Shown: piece by piece, positions 1 through 5,378 of the stretch | Layout: every line of letters starts with the position of its first letter | How positions within the stretch are numbered: the first letter of the stretch is position 1 | Program-made: the position numbers and the translations under genes | The notes under the pieces: generated by a model | Told to the model about the DNA's origin: nothing | Database searches by the model: none | The model's input: the letters and a program-made list of their open reading frames with translations, nothing else | Source: an uncultured Pseudomonadota bacterium | GTDB taxonomy: Bacteria > Pseudomonadota > Gammaproteobacteria > Burkholderiales > Eutrophovitaceae | Assembly: GCA_937983055.1 (NCBI GenBank) | Contig: CALJLA010000294.1 | Coordinates: 1-15,233, forward strand | Length of the DNA: 15,233 bases | Reading direction: 5' to 3'

Positions 1-419
1 AGCGCGTCGTTCCACAGGCGGTACTGGTGATCGACGAGCTCGTGCGTTTTCGCCGACACCTGCTTGAAGGCCTGGGCGGGCGAGGCGCCGTCGGCGCCGC
101 TTACGTCCACGCCGAGGTCGATTTGCGCTTTCAGCCCGGCGACGCGGATCTCGAAGAACTCGTCGAGATTGCTCGAGACGATGCACAGGAAGCGCAGCCG
201 CTCGAGCAACGGCACCTCCGGGTCCTCGGCCTGGGCGAGTACCCGGCGGTTGAACTCCAGCTGCGACAGTTCACGGTTGAGATAGAGCGCGGCGTCGGCA
301 ACGCGCGGCTTGCCGGATTTCGGGCCGGCCAGCGCCGCGCGTTTGCGGGCGGCGCGATCTGTGCCGCTGCCGCTGACCCGTTCCGGCGTTTCCGCTTTGT
401 TGTTCAGGCGCCCGTTAAT
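1..419 (-). CDS. ppk: Polyphosphate kinase 1, N-terminal part (cut by window edge)
   Basis: PPK1 makes inorganic polyphosphate from ATP at the inner membrane. Only the first 139 codons are here. From about residue 46 the translation shows the family's N-terminal helical domain: YLNRELSQLEFNRRVL, then a PLLERLRFLCIVSSNLDEFF stretch and RVAGLK. These match PPK1 closely in my memory of the family. A basic, low-complexity extension of about 45 residues comes first. The frame has no ATG, GTG or TTG between an in-frame TGA upstream (inside yggX) and the conserved domain. The best start is ATT at 419-417, with GGGAG (430-426) six bases ahead; CTG at 407 is a weaker alternative without an SD. It lies 76 bases downstream of yggX on the same strand and is probably co-transcribed with it. 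The family call is secure. The start is inferred and could instead reflect a sequence error. Confidence 0.9.
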   Translation of the reverse strand, partial: MNGRLNNKAETPERVSGSGTDRAARKRAALAGPKSGKPRVADAALYLNRELSQLEFNRRVLAQAEDPEVPLLERLRFLCIVSSNLDEFFEIRVAGLKAQIDLGVDVSGADGASPAQAFKQVSAKTHELVDHQYRLWNDA

Positions 420-430
420 GGTTGTCTCCC
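420..430 (-). promoter_or_regulatory. Shine-Dalgarno sequence supporting an ATT start of ppk
   Basis: On the minus strand GGGAG (430-426) is followed by the six-base spacer acaacc and then ATT at 419-417. This is the only SD-like motif with good spacing to any possible initiation codon in the ppk frame, and it decides the start. ATT is a known but rare initiator (E. coli infC and pcnB use it). Confidence 0.55.
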
Positions 431-495
431 GTCCGCCTTCGCGACGGCGTGCACCGCCGGCAGTCGCGGGCGCCGGTTCCTGCGCCGCCCGGCGG

Positions 496-771
496 TCAGC
501 GCTTCGACGGTGGCACGTAGCCCGCGGCTGCGTCCGCTCCCGAGCCGAAAAAGTACCGCTCTGTTTGCTCCATCAGGTACTTGCGTGCTGCGGGGTCGGC
601 GAGACTCAGGCGGTTCTCGTTCACCAGCATCTTCTGGTGTTCGAGCCAACCTTTCCAGGCTTCCTTCGATACGCTCTCGAACAGCCGCTTGCCGAGCGCA
701 CCGGGAAAGGGCGGGAAGTCGAGACCTTCCGCTTCCCTGCCGAGCTTCACGCATTGCACCATTTTGGTCAT
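496..771 (-). CDS. yggX: YggX family Fe(2+)-trafficking / oxidative damage protection protein
   Basis: Small cytosolic protein linked in enterics to iron handling and protection of Fe-S clusters from superoxide. From ATG at 771 the product is 91 residues, the length I recall for E. coli YggX. It begins MTKMVQC, with the family's conserved cysteine at residue 7. The signature follows: REAEGLDFPPFPGALGKR (12-29), SKEAWKGWLEHQ (35-46) and MLVNENRLSL (48-57), ending GYVPPSKR. The frame stays open upstream to a TTG at 822. That longer start is unlikely: it adds 17 residues without family similarity and lies inside the predicted -10 box, upstream of the probable transcript start. No strong SD precedes ATG 771. 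It sits 111 bases beyond the argA stop and 76 bases before ppk, so the pair probably shares the yggX promoter. Confidence 0.93.
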   Translation of the reverse strand: MTKMVQCVKLGREAEGLDFPPFPGALGKRLFESVSKEAWKGWLEHQKMLVNENRLSLADPAARKYLMEQTERYFFGSGADAAAGYVPPSKR

Positions 772-821
772 TGGCAAATTTGGAAAAGGTATCTGCTGAC
801 TGTTACACGCATGTGACGACA

Positions 822-827
822 ATTATA
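822..827 (-). promoter_or_regulatory. Perfect -10 hexamer upstream of yggX (-ppk)
   Basis: The minus strand reads TATAAT at 827-822, about 50 bases ahead of the yggX ATG, giving a predicted transcript start near 814. No good -35 sits at 16-18 bases; the 17-base position holds ACGCCC, and a TTGCAC lies 21 bases away. There is no extended -10 TG. A sigma70-type promoter, possibly activator-assisted, is plausible. This is read from the sequence only. Confidence 0.5.
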
Positions 828-855
828 GGCGTGTGTTCCGCCACGGGCGTGCAAT

Positions 856-882
856 CTGCGCCGCGTCCGGCGCATGGCGCAG
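856..882 (-). terminator. Hairpin directly after the argA stop codon
   Basis: A 7-base inverted repeat (CTGCGCC at 882-876 and GGCGCAG at 862-856, read on the minus strand) encloses a 13-base loop immediately after the argA TGA. No T-run follows, so it is a weak candidate for intrinsic termination. It may instead protect the 3' end of the argA message. It separates argA from the yggX promoter. Confidence 0.3.
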
Positions 883-2202
883 TCAAAGCCGCTTGAGAAA
901 GACTTTGGAGCGTCGCTGGTAGTTGTAGAGCGCCTGCTTTCGCGACGGCAGTGTGGCAAGCGGCGCATCGGCGAACCCGTGCTCGATGAACCAGTGCGCT
1001 GCGCGCGTGGTCAGCACGAAAAGATTCTTCAGCTTGGCGCGTTTTGCGCGCGCCTCGACGGCCTGCAGCAGGCGCTCGCCGGCACCGGTGTTGCGATACT
1101 GCGGATGCACCGCCAGGCAGGCGAGCTCGCCGGAGCGCTCCTCGGGAAAGGGATACAGCGCCGCGCAGCCCACGATCATGCGGTCGTGCTCCAGCACGAG
1201 GAAGCGCCCGATCTCGATCTCGAGCAACTCCCGCGAGCGTTTCACCAGCGCGCCGTCGGCCTCCAACGGCTCGATCAGCTGCAGAATGGCGCCGACGTCC
1301 TCAATCGTCGCCTCGCGCAGCTGTTCGAGCAGGTCCTGGGTGACCATGCTGCCCACGCCCTGGTGGGTAAAAAGCTCCAGCAGCAGGCCGCCCTCCACAT
1401 GGCGGCTGATCAGATGGGCGCGACCCACGCCGCCCTGACAGGCCTTGATCGCAAAAGGGAGATACTGCTTGGCGTCGTCGGAAAGCCTGCGCGCCCCGGC
1501 GAGCAGCGACAGCGCATCCGACACCGTCAGCTCGCGCGCCGGACCCGACTCGCTGCCGGGAAGGCCGGCCTCGTCGGTCAGGAAGATGAGCTTGTCCGCA
1601 TTCAGCGCCATGGCGGTCTGGGCGGCGACATCCTCCACGGTGAGATTGAAGATCTCACCCGTGGGCGAGTAACCGAGCGGCGAGATCAGCACCAGATCCT
1701 CGTGATCCAGGCGCTGACGAATTGCATCGGCATCGATTTTTCGCACCTCGCCGGTGTAGAGCATGTCGACCCCGTCGACGACGCCGCGCGGGCGCGCAAC
1801 CACGAAGTTGCCCGAGGCGACGCGGATGCCGCTGCCCGCCATCGGCGTGTTCGGCAGACCCATCGACAGCAGCGCCTCGACCTCCAGGCGCAGGCGGCCG
1901 CTGGCCTGCTTGACGCAGGCGAGCGCCGCCTCGTCGGTGACGCGCACACCCTGGACGTACCGGATCTCGATGCGGCGTGCCGACAACTCGCGTTCGATCT
2001 GCGGCCGAGCGCCATGGACCAGCACCAGCCTGACGCCCAGGCTCGCCAGCAGATTGAGATCGTGCGTCAGGCCGATGAACTTGCCGTCATCGACCACCTC
2101 GCCGCCGAAGGCGATGACGAAAGTGCGTCCGCGAAAGGCGTGGATGTACGGCGCCGCGGCGCGAAACCACTGTACGAACTCTGCCGGCGCTGACTCGGCC
2201 AT
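883..2202 (-). CDS. argA: Amino-acid N-acetyltransferase (N-acetylglutamate synthase)
   Basis: Catalyses acetyl-CoA + L-glutamate to N-acetylglutamate, the first step of arginine synthesis, in the cytosol. The 439 residues show the classical ArgA two-domain layout. An amino-acid-kinase-like domain runs from about 20 to 275 (FVIAFGGEVVDD at 28-39, LVLVHGARPQIE at 59-70, LISPLGYSPTGE near 172-183) and in this family usually carries the arginine feedback site. A GNAT domain follows from about 295 to 430, with the acetyl-CoA loop QYRNTGAG at 368-375 and WFIEHGF near 404-410. Length and domain order match E. coli ArgA (about 443 residues). The ATG lies 15 bases after the stop of the SDR gene, with only a weak purine-rich site, so translation is probably linked to the upstream gene. 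Arginine pathway partners are not in the window. Confidence 0.96.
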   Translation of the reverse strand: MAESAPAEFVQWFRAAAPYIHAFRGRTFVIAFGGEVVDDGKFIGLTHDLNLLASLGVRLVLVHGARPQIERELSARRIEIRYVQGVRVTDEAALACVKQASGRLRLEVEALLSMGLPNTPMAGSGIRVASGNFVVARPRGVVDGVDMLYTGEVRKIDADAIRQRLDHEDLVLISPLGYSPTGEIFNLTVEDVAAQTAMALNADKLIFLTDEAGLPGSESGPARELTVSDALSLLAGARRLSDDAKQYLPFAIKACQGGVGRAHLISRHVEGGLLLELFTHQGVGSMVTQDLLEQLREATIEDVGAILQLIEPLEADGALVKRSRELLEIEIGRFLVLEHDRMIVGCAALYPFPEERSGELACLAVHPQYRNTGAGERLLQAVEARAKRAKLKNLFVLTTRAAHWFIEHGFADAPLATLPSRKQALYNYQRRSKVFLKRL

Positions 2203-2217
2203 GACCGGTCCGTGCGC

Positions 2218-2985
2218 TTACTTCGGCGCCATCCGGATCGCGCCGTCGAGACGAATCGCCTCGCCGTTGAGCATTACATTGCCGAAAATGCATCGCACCA
2301 GATCGGCATATTCAGCAGGCTTGCCCAGTCTCGACGGAAACGGCACCTGCTTGCCCAGCGAATCCTGCACCTCCTGCGGCATGCCCATGAGCATCGGCGT
2401 CTCGAAGATGCCCGGTGCGATGGTCACCACGCGGATGCCGCTGCGCGACAGGTCCCACACGATCGGCAGGGTGATGCCCACTACCCCCGCCTTGGAGGCG
2501 GCATAGGCCGCCTGACCGATCTGCCCGTCATACGCCGCCACCGACGCGGTGTTCACGATGACGCCGCGTTCGCCCTGGGCGTTGGGCTGCTGCTTGCTCA
2601 TCGCGTCGGCGGCGATGCGGATCATGTTGAAGGTCCCGATCAGGTTGATGTTGATTACCCGGGCAAACGCGTCGAGGCGGTGCGGACCCTCTTTGCCGAC
2701 GGTCTTCTCGCCGACCGCGATGCCCGCGCAGTTCACCAGGCCGTGCAGCGCGCCGAAGTCTTTCAGCGCGGCGTTGACCGCTGCCTTGGCATGTTCTTCT
2801 TTGGTGACGTCGCACTCGACGAATTTCGCGTGGCCGCCGAGCTTGGCGGCCAGCGCATCGCCCGGCCCGCGGGTGACGTCGGCAATGATCGCGTTGCCAC
2901 CGGCGGCAACGATCATCTCGACGGTGGCGGCGCCCAGCCCGGAGGCGCCGCCGGTCACGACGACGGTGCTGTTCTTCAGTTCCAT
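2218..2985 (-). CDS. SDR family 3-hydroxyacyl-CoA dehydrogenase (HSD17B10-like)
   Basis: NAD(P)-dependent short-chain dehydrogenase of 255 residues. Visible features: cofactor loop TGGASGLG (11-18), D60-V61 of the adenine pocket, NCAG (85-88), Asn114, Ser148 and YAASK with Tyr161/Lys165. Together these form the Asn-Ser-Tyr-Lys tetrad. The C-terminal half (PGIFETPMLMGMP near 191-203, then PFPSRLGKPAEYA) is typical of the type II 3-hydroxyacyl-CoA / 2-methyl-3-hydroxybutyryl-CoA dehydrogenase group, which acts in fatty acid or isoleucine breakdown. The substrate is inferred from resemblance. ATG 2985 was chosen because the Rossmann fold starts at once and AAGAG lies six bases upstream; the frame continues 56 codons further without family similarity. 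It is 15 bases ahead of argA and 55 bases after rsmE. No metabolic link to either neighbour is evident. Confidence 0.88.
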   Translation of the reverse strand: MELKNSTVVVTGGASGLGAATVEMIVAAGGNAIIADVTRGPGDALAAKLGGHAKFVECDVTKEEHAKAAVNAALKDFGALHGLVNCAGIAVGEKTVGKEGPHRLDAFARVININLIGTFNMIRIAADAMSKQQPNAQGERGVIVNTASVAAYDGQIGQAAYAASKAGVVGITLPIVWDLSRSGIRVVTIAPGIFETPMLMGMPQEVQDSLGKQVPFPSRLGKPAEYADLVRCIFGNVMLNGEAIRLDGAIRMAPK

Positions 2986-3022
2986 GATTGCTCTTGGTAA
3001 AGACGCTGGGATAAAGGCGGCA

Positions 3023-3028
3023 AGTATA
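3023..3028 (-). promoter_or_regulatory. Possible -10 box ahead of the SDR gene
   Basis: The minus strand reads TATACT at 3028-3023, five of six matches to the consensus, 37 bases before the SDR start codon. The -35 position at 17 bases (GCGACT) is poor and falls in the 3' arm of the rsmE hairpin. It could allow SDR-argA transcription independent of rsmE. Weak evidence. Confidence 0.3.
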
Positions 3029-3033
3029 GCGAC

Positions 3034-3053
3034 GGGCGACTCAGAAGTCGCCC
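3034..3053 (-). terminator. Perfect 7-bp inverted repeat around the rsmE stop codon
   Basis: GGGCGAC (3034-3040) and GTCGCCC (3047-3053) flank a 6-base loop that contains the rsmE TGA. The stem is stable but no T-run follows on the minus strand. It is more likely an mRNA-end stabiliser or weak attenuator between rsmE and the SDR gene than a full terminator. Confidence 0.3.
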
Positions 3054-3775
3054 CACGCAGTCTGGATTGCGGCCAGCGCCGCCATCGCCGCGGTCTCGGT
3101 GCGCAGCACCCGCGGCCCGAGGCGCATCGGCGCAAATCCGAAAGTCTCGGCAAGCGAGGCTTCCTGCGCCGACAGCCCGCCTTCCGGGCCGGCCAGCAGC
3201 ACGATCTTGCGCGGCGCCGCGAGCGTTTTGAGCGAAGTCTGCGCGTTGGGCGACATCAGCAGTCTCAGCTCTCCCGGCTCGGCGTTGCGGGACAGCTGCG
3301 CAAGCCATTCATCGAAGCGCCGGAGCTCGAACACCGGCGGCACCAGATTGCGGCCGCACTGCTCGCAGGCCGAGATCACCAGGCTGCGCCAGTGCTCGGT
3401 GCGTCGCGCCGCCCGCTCGGGGTTGAGCTTTACGATGCTGCGCTCGGTGGTGAGCGGCTGGATCGCGGATGCGCCGAGTTCAACCGCCTTCTGCAGGGTG
3501 AGGTCCATGCGGTCTCCACCGGACAGACCCTGACCGAGAATGACTTCGAGCGGCGACTCCACCCCGCGGTCGACGAACGCGCCGGTCTTGACCCAGACAT
3601 CGCCGCGGTCGACGCGCAGAATGCGCGCCTCGAATTCGCCGCCCCGGCCGTTGAACAATGTCAGCGGGTCGCCGACGCCGAGGCGGAGCACCCTGGCGGC
3701 ATGGTGCGCCGCCTCGGCGGGCAGCCGTGCTTCGGCGCCGCTTCCGAGCGTGTCGGGGTAAAAGAAGCGCGCCAC
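3041..3775 (-). CDS. rsmE: 16S rRNA (uracil1498-N3)-methyltransferase RsmE
   Basis: Methylates U1498 of 16S rRNA in the 30S subunit using S-adenosylmethionine. Numbered from GTG 3775 the protein has 244 residues, the usual family length. It opens ARFFYP, has a PUA-like N-terminal domain to about 70, then a SPOUT (trefoil-knot) methyltransferase domain. That domain carries EQCGRN (138-143), LLAGPEGGLS (193-202) and LGPRVLRTETA (219-229), the SAM-binding knot. An in-frame ATG at 3811 would add MNKDLRKKGGGR, encoded across a run of eight G. I prefer GTG 3775 because homologues begin close to R-[FI]-[FY] and the G-run can act as its SD, but ATG 3811 cannot be excluded. Transcribed away from the thioredoxin-like gene, it heads the minus-strand group. 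Confidence 0.93.
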   Translation of the reverse strand: MARFFYPDTLGSGAEARLPAEAAHHAARVLRLGVGDPLTLFNGRGGEFEARILRVDRGDVWVKTGAFVDRGVESPLEVILGQGLSGGDRMDLTLQKAVELGASAIQPLTTERSIVKLNPERAARRTEHWRSLVISACEQCGRNLVPPVFELRRFDEWLAQLSRNAEPGELRLLMSPNAQTSLKTLAAPRKIVLLAGPEGGLSAQEASLAETFGFAPMRLGPRVLRTETAAMAALAAIQTAWGDF

Positions 3776-3779
3776 CCGG

Positions 3780-3787
3780 CCCCCCCC
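3780..3787 (-). repeat. Homopolymer of eight G at the rsmE 5' end
   Basis: The plus strand has eight consecutive C (3780-3787), so the rsmE message has G8 just upstream of GTG 3775. If ATG 3811 is used, the run lies inside the coding frame and a slip would break it. If GTG 3775 is used, it lies in the translation-initiation region. Confidence 0.9.
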
Positions 3788-3792
3788 TTTCT

Positions 3793-3820
3793 TTCGCAAG
3801 TCCTTGTTCATTGTTAAAAT
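3793..3820 (+). promoter_or_regulatory. Candidate promoter for the thioredoxin-like / phosphatase operon
   Basis: TTCGCA (3793-3798, four of six matches) and TAAAAT (3815-3820, five of six) are separated by 16 bases. Transcription would start near 3827, which is the A of a short ORF's ATG. It lies in the divergent gap between rsmE and the plus-strand genes. Confidence 0.45.
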
Positions 3821-3826
3821 TCTGCC

Positions 3827-3913
3827 ATGTACGAGGAATCAGATCATTCTCCCGTCCGGCGCCGGGCCGGCGGGGGTGCGGCGCGAGCGCCGGGGCAAGG
3901 CGGCCGGCAGTGA
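3827..3913 (+). CDS. Hypothetical 28-codon upstream ORF (possibly leaderless)
   Basis: ATG 3827 opens 28 codons beginning MYEESDHSPVRRR and continuing Gly/Ala/Arg-rich to a TGA at 3911-3913. The TGA overlaps the GTG start of the next gene in the arrangement GTGA. There is no SD, and the predicted transcript start coincides with the ATG. It could be a leaderless, translationally coupling upstream ORF, or chance in GC-rich DNA. I recognise no family and propose no function for the peptide. Confidence 0.3.
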   Translation: MYEESDHSPVRRRAGGGAARAPGQGGRQ

Positions 3914-4461
3914 GCGCGCAGACGCCGATCTGCGATTTCGGCTGGAAGGCGCCCGACTTCGAGCTGCCCGCCACCGACGGCAGGCGCTACACGCTTGCCG
4001 GGGTGGCCGGCGACAACGGCGTACTGGTGATGTTCATCTGCAACCACTGCCCGTATGTCAAGGCGATCCGGGACAAACTGATCCGCGACTGCCGGGACCT
4101 TGCGCGGCACGGCATCGGCTGCGTTGCGATCAGCGCCAATGACCCTGCCGACTATCCCGAGGACTCCTTTGAGAACATGAAGCGGGTGGCGGCCGAGTTC
4201 GCATACCCCTTTCCATACCTGTTCGACGAATCGCAGGCGGTGGCGCGCGCCTACGGCGCGGTGTGCACACCGGACTTCTTCGGATTCAACCGCGCGCGCG
4301 AACTGCAGTACCGGGGCCGGCTCGACTCTTCCCAGCGCTCACCGGTACCCGACGCGCGCCGCGAACTGTTCGAGGCGATGGTCGAGATTTCTCGCAGCGG
4401 GCGCGGGCCGGCGCAGCAAACGCCCTCGATCGGTTGTTCGATCAAATGGAAGCAGCCTTAA
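3910..4461 (+). CDS. Thioredoxin-fold (AhpC/TSA-like) family protein
   Basis: A 183-residue thioredoxin-superfamily protein. After a peroxiredoxin-like opening (CDFGWKAPDFELPATDG, 8-24) comes a redox CxxC motif in CNHCPYV (Cys44 and Cys47). The family's C-terminal block TPSIGCSIKWK follows near 170-180. This matches the group annotated as 'thioredoxin family protein' or 'AhpC/TSA family', whose substrates are mostly unknown. It lacks a signal peptide, so it is probably cytosolic. The GTG at 3910 is the only sensible start: it sits directly before the conserved N-terminus, and the frame upstream lacks a nearby ATG. A weak AAGG lies about ten bases ahead. The 3' end overlaps the following phosphatase gene by 16 bases, so the two are surely co-transcribed. 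Redox function is inferred from the motif. Confidence 0.88.
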   Translation: MSAQTPICDFGWKAPDFELPATDGRRYTLAGVAGDNGVLVMFICNHCPYVKAIRDKLIRDCRDLARHGIGCVAISANDPADYPEDSFENMKRVAAEFAYPFPYLFDESQAVARAYGAVCTPDFFGFNRARELQYRGRLDSSQRSPVPDARRELFEAMVEISRSGRGPAQQTPSIGCSIKWKQP

Positions 4462-5258
4462 GACAGTCCCCGGGGCTGGTCGACGCGGTCATCGAGGTGG
4501 TCCGCAAGGTGGCCGCGGACGAAGTGATGCCGCGCTACCTGCGGGTGGCGCACCAGCGGAAATCGGACGGCAGCCTGTTCACCGAGGCCGACCTGGCTGC
4601 GCAGGACGCCTTGTCCAGACTGCTGCCGCGGATCTATCCCGGGCCGATCGTCGGCGAGGAAATGACCCAGGAGCAGCAGGCCGAGCGCTGGCTGGACGGC
4701 GAGGAAGGGCTGTGGTGCGTCGATCCGATCGACGGCACATCGAACTTCGTCAACGGCCTGCCGTATTTCGCGGTGTCGGTGGCCCTAATGCGCAAGGGCC
4801 GCAGCGTGCTCGGGGTTGTCTACGATCCGGTGGCCGACGAGGTTTTTTACGCCGAGAAAGGTAACGGCGCTTTTCTTAACGGCGAGCGTCTGCCGATCCG
4901 GGAGACCGTGCCTCATCTGCGCAACGCGATGGCCGAGGTGGACTTCAAGCGCCTGCCGGCCACGCTCGCCCAGGCGCTGGCAGCTGCGCCCCCATATTCC
5001 TCCCAGCGTAACTTCGGCGCCAGCACACTGGAGTGGTGCTACGTGGCGGCGGGCCGTTTCGACGTCTACCTTCACGGCGGCCAGAAGCTCTGGGACTACG
5101 CCGCCGGTTCGCTGATCCTGGAGGAAGCGGGCGGCCTGATGAGCTCTCTCACGCTGGACGATTTCTGGCCCGACAAACTCCGGCAGCGGTCGCTGCTGGC
5201 GGCCCGCAGCCACAGCCTGTTCGAGACCTGGAAGGCGTGGGTGCGCGCGCGTCTGTAA
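4446..5258 (+). CDS. Inositol monophosphatase family phosphatase
   Basis: Mg2+-dependent phosphomonoesterase of the IMPase/FBPase superfamily, 270 residues. Visible metal and active-site elements: KSDGSLFTEAD (39-49), GEE (70-72), WCVDPIDGTSNFVNG (90-104, signature 1 with Asp93 and Asp96) and WDYAAGSLILEEAGG (216-230, signature 2 with Asp217). Members hydrolyse inositol-1-phosphate, histidinol phosphate, fructose-1,6-bisphosphate or PAP, and the sequence alone does not settle which. The divergence from SuhB-like spacing and the neighbours argue against a firm symbol. ATG 4446 starts 16 bases inside the upstream thioredoxin-like gene, implying translational coupling. The frame upstream of it is the shadow of that gene. 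A 6-bp hairpin follows the stop and an ilvI promoter lies downstream. Confidence 0.9.
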   Translation: MEAALRQSPGLVDAVIEVVRKVAADEVMPRYLRVAHQRKSDGSLFTEADLAAQDALSRLLPRIYPGPIVGEEMTQEQQAERWLDGEEGLWCVDPIDGTSNFVNGLPYFAVSVALMRKGRSVLGVVYDPVADEVFYAEKGNGAFLNGERLPIRETVPHLRNAMAEVDFKRLPATLAQALAAAPPYSSQRNFGASTLEWCYVAAGRFDVYLHGGQKLWDYAAGSLILEEAGGLMSSLTLDDFWPDKLRQRSLLAARSHSLFETWKAWVRARL

Positions 5259-5277
5259 GGGCGTTGGCACGACGCCC
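5259..5277 (+). terminator. Small hairpin after the phosphatase stop
   Basis: GGGCGT (5259-5264) and ACGCCC (5272-5277) form a 6-bp stem with a 7-base loop directly after the TAA. No T-run follows, so any intrinsic termination would be weak. It marks the boundary before the ilvI promoter. Confidence 0.3.
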
Positions 5278-5309
5278 AAACGCGTCTGCGCGGTATTCTT
5301 GAGGTTTCC

Positions 5310-5338
5310 TTGACCGGCCGGGGGTGAGCCGGTATCTT
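5310..5338 (+). promoter_or_regulatory. ilvI promoter with an inverted repeat between its boxes
   Basis: TTGACC (5310-5315, five of six matches) and TATCTT (5333-5338, four of six) are 17 bases apart, with transcription predicted near 5345. The inverted repeat ACCGGC (5313-5318) / GCCGGT (5328-5333) begins in the -35 box and ends in the -10 box, so it is placed like a repressor operator. The leader of about 34 bases has no room for an attenuator and holds no leader ORF. Confidence 0.6.
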
Positions 5339-5378
5339 CACAAGTTTTCGCCGCAAATTTGGCTACTTAGGTGATTTC

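Noticed and set aside
27..896. 289-codon plus-strand frame over ppk and yggX
   Set aside because: Crosses two minus-strand genes with clear families, and its own sequence resembles no family.
874..2193. 439-codon plus-strand frame over argA
   Set aside because: Exact shadow of argA. The minus strand carries the kinase-like and GNAT motifs.
5339..5378. Branched-chain leader peptide ahead of ilvI
   Set aside because: The predicted leader is only about 34 bases and contains no start codon followed by Ile, Val or Leu runs.
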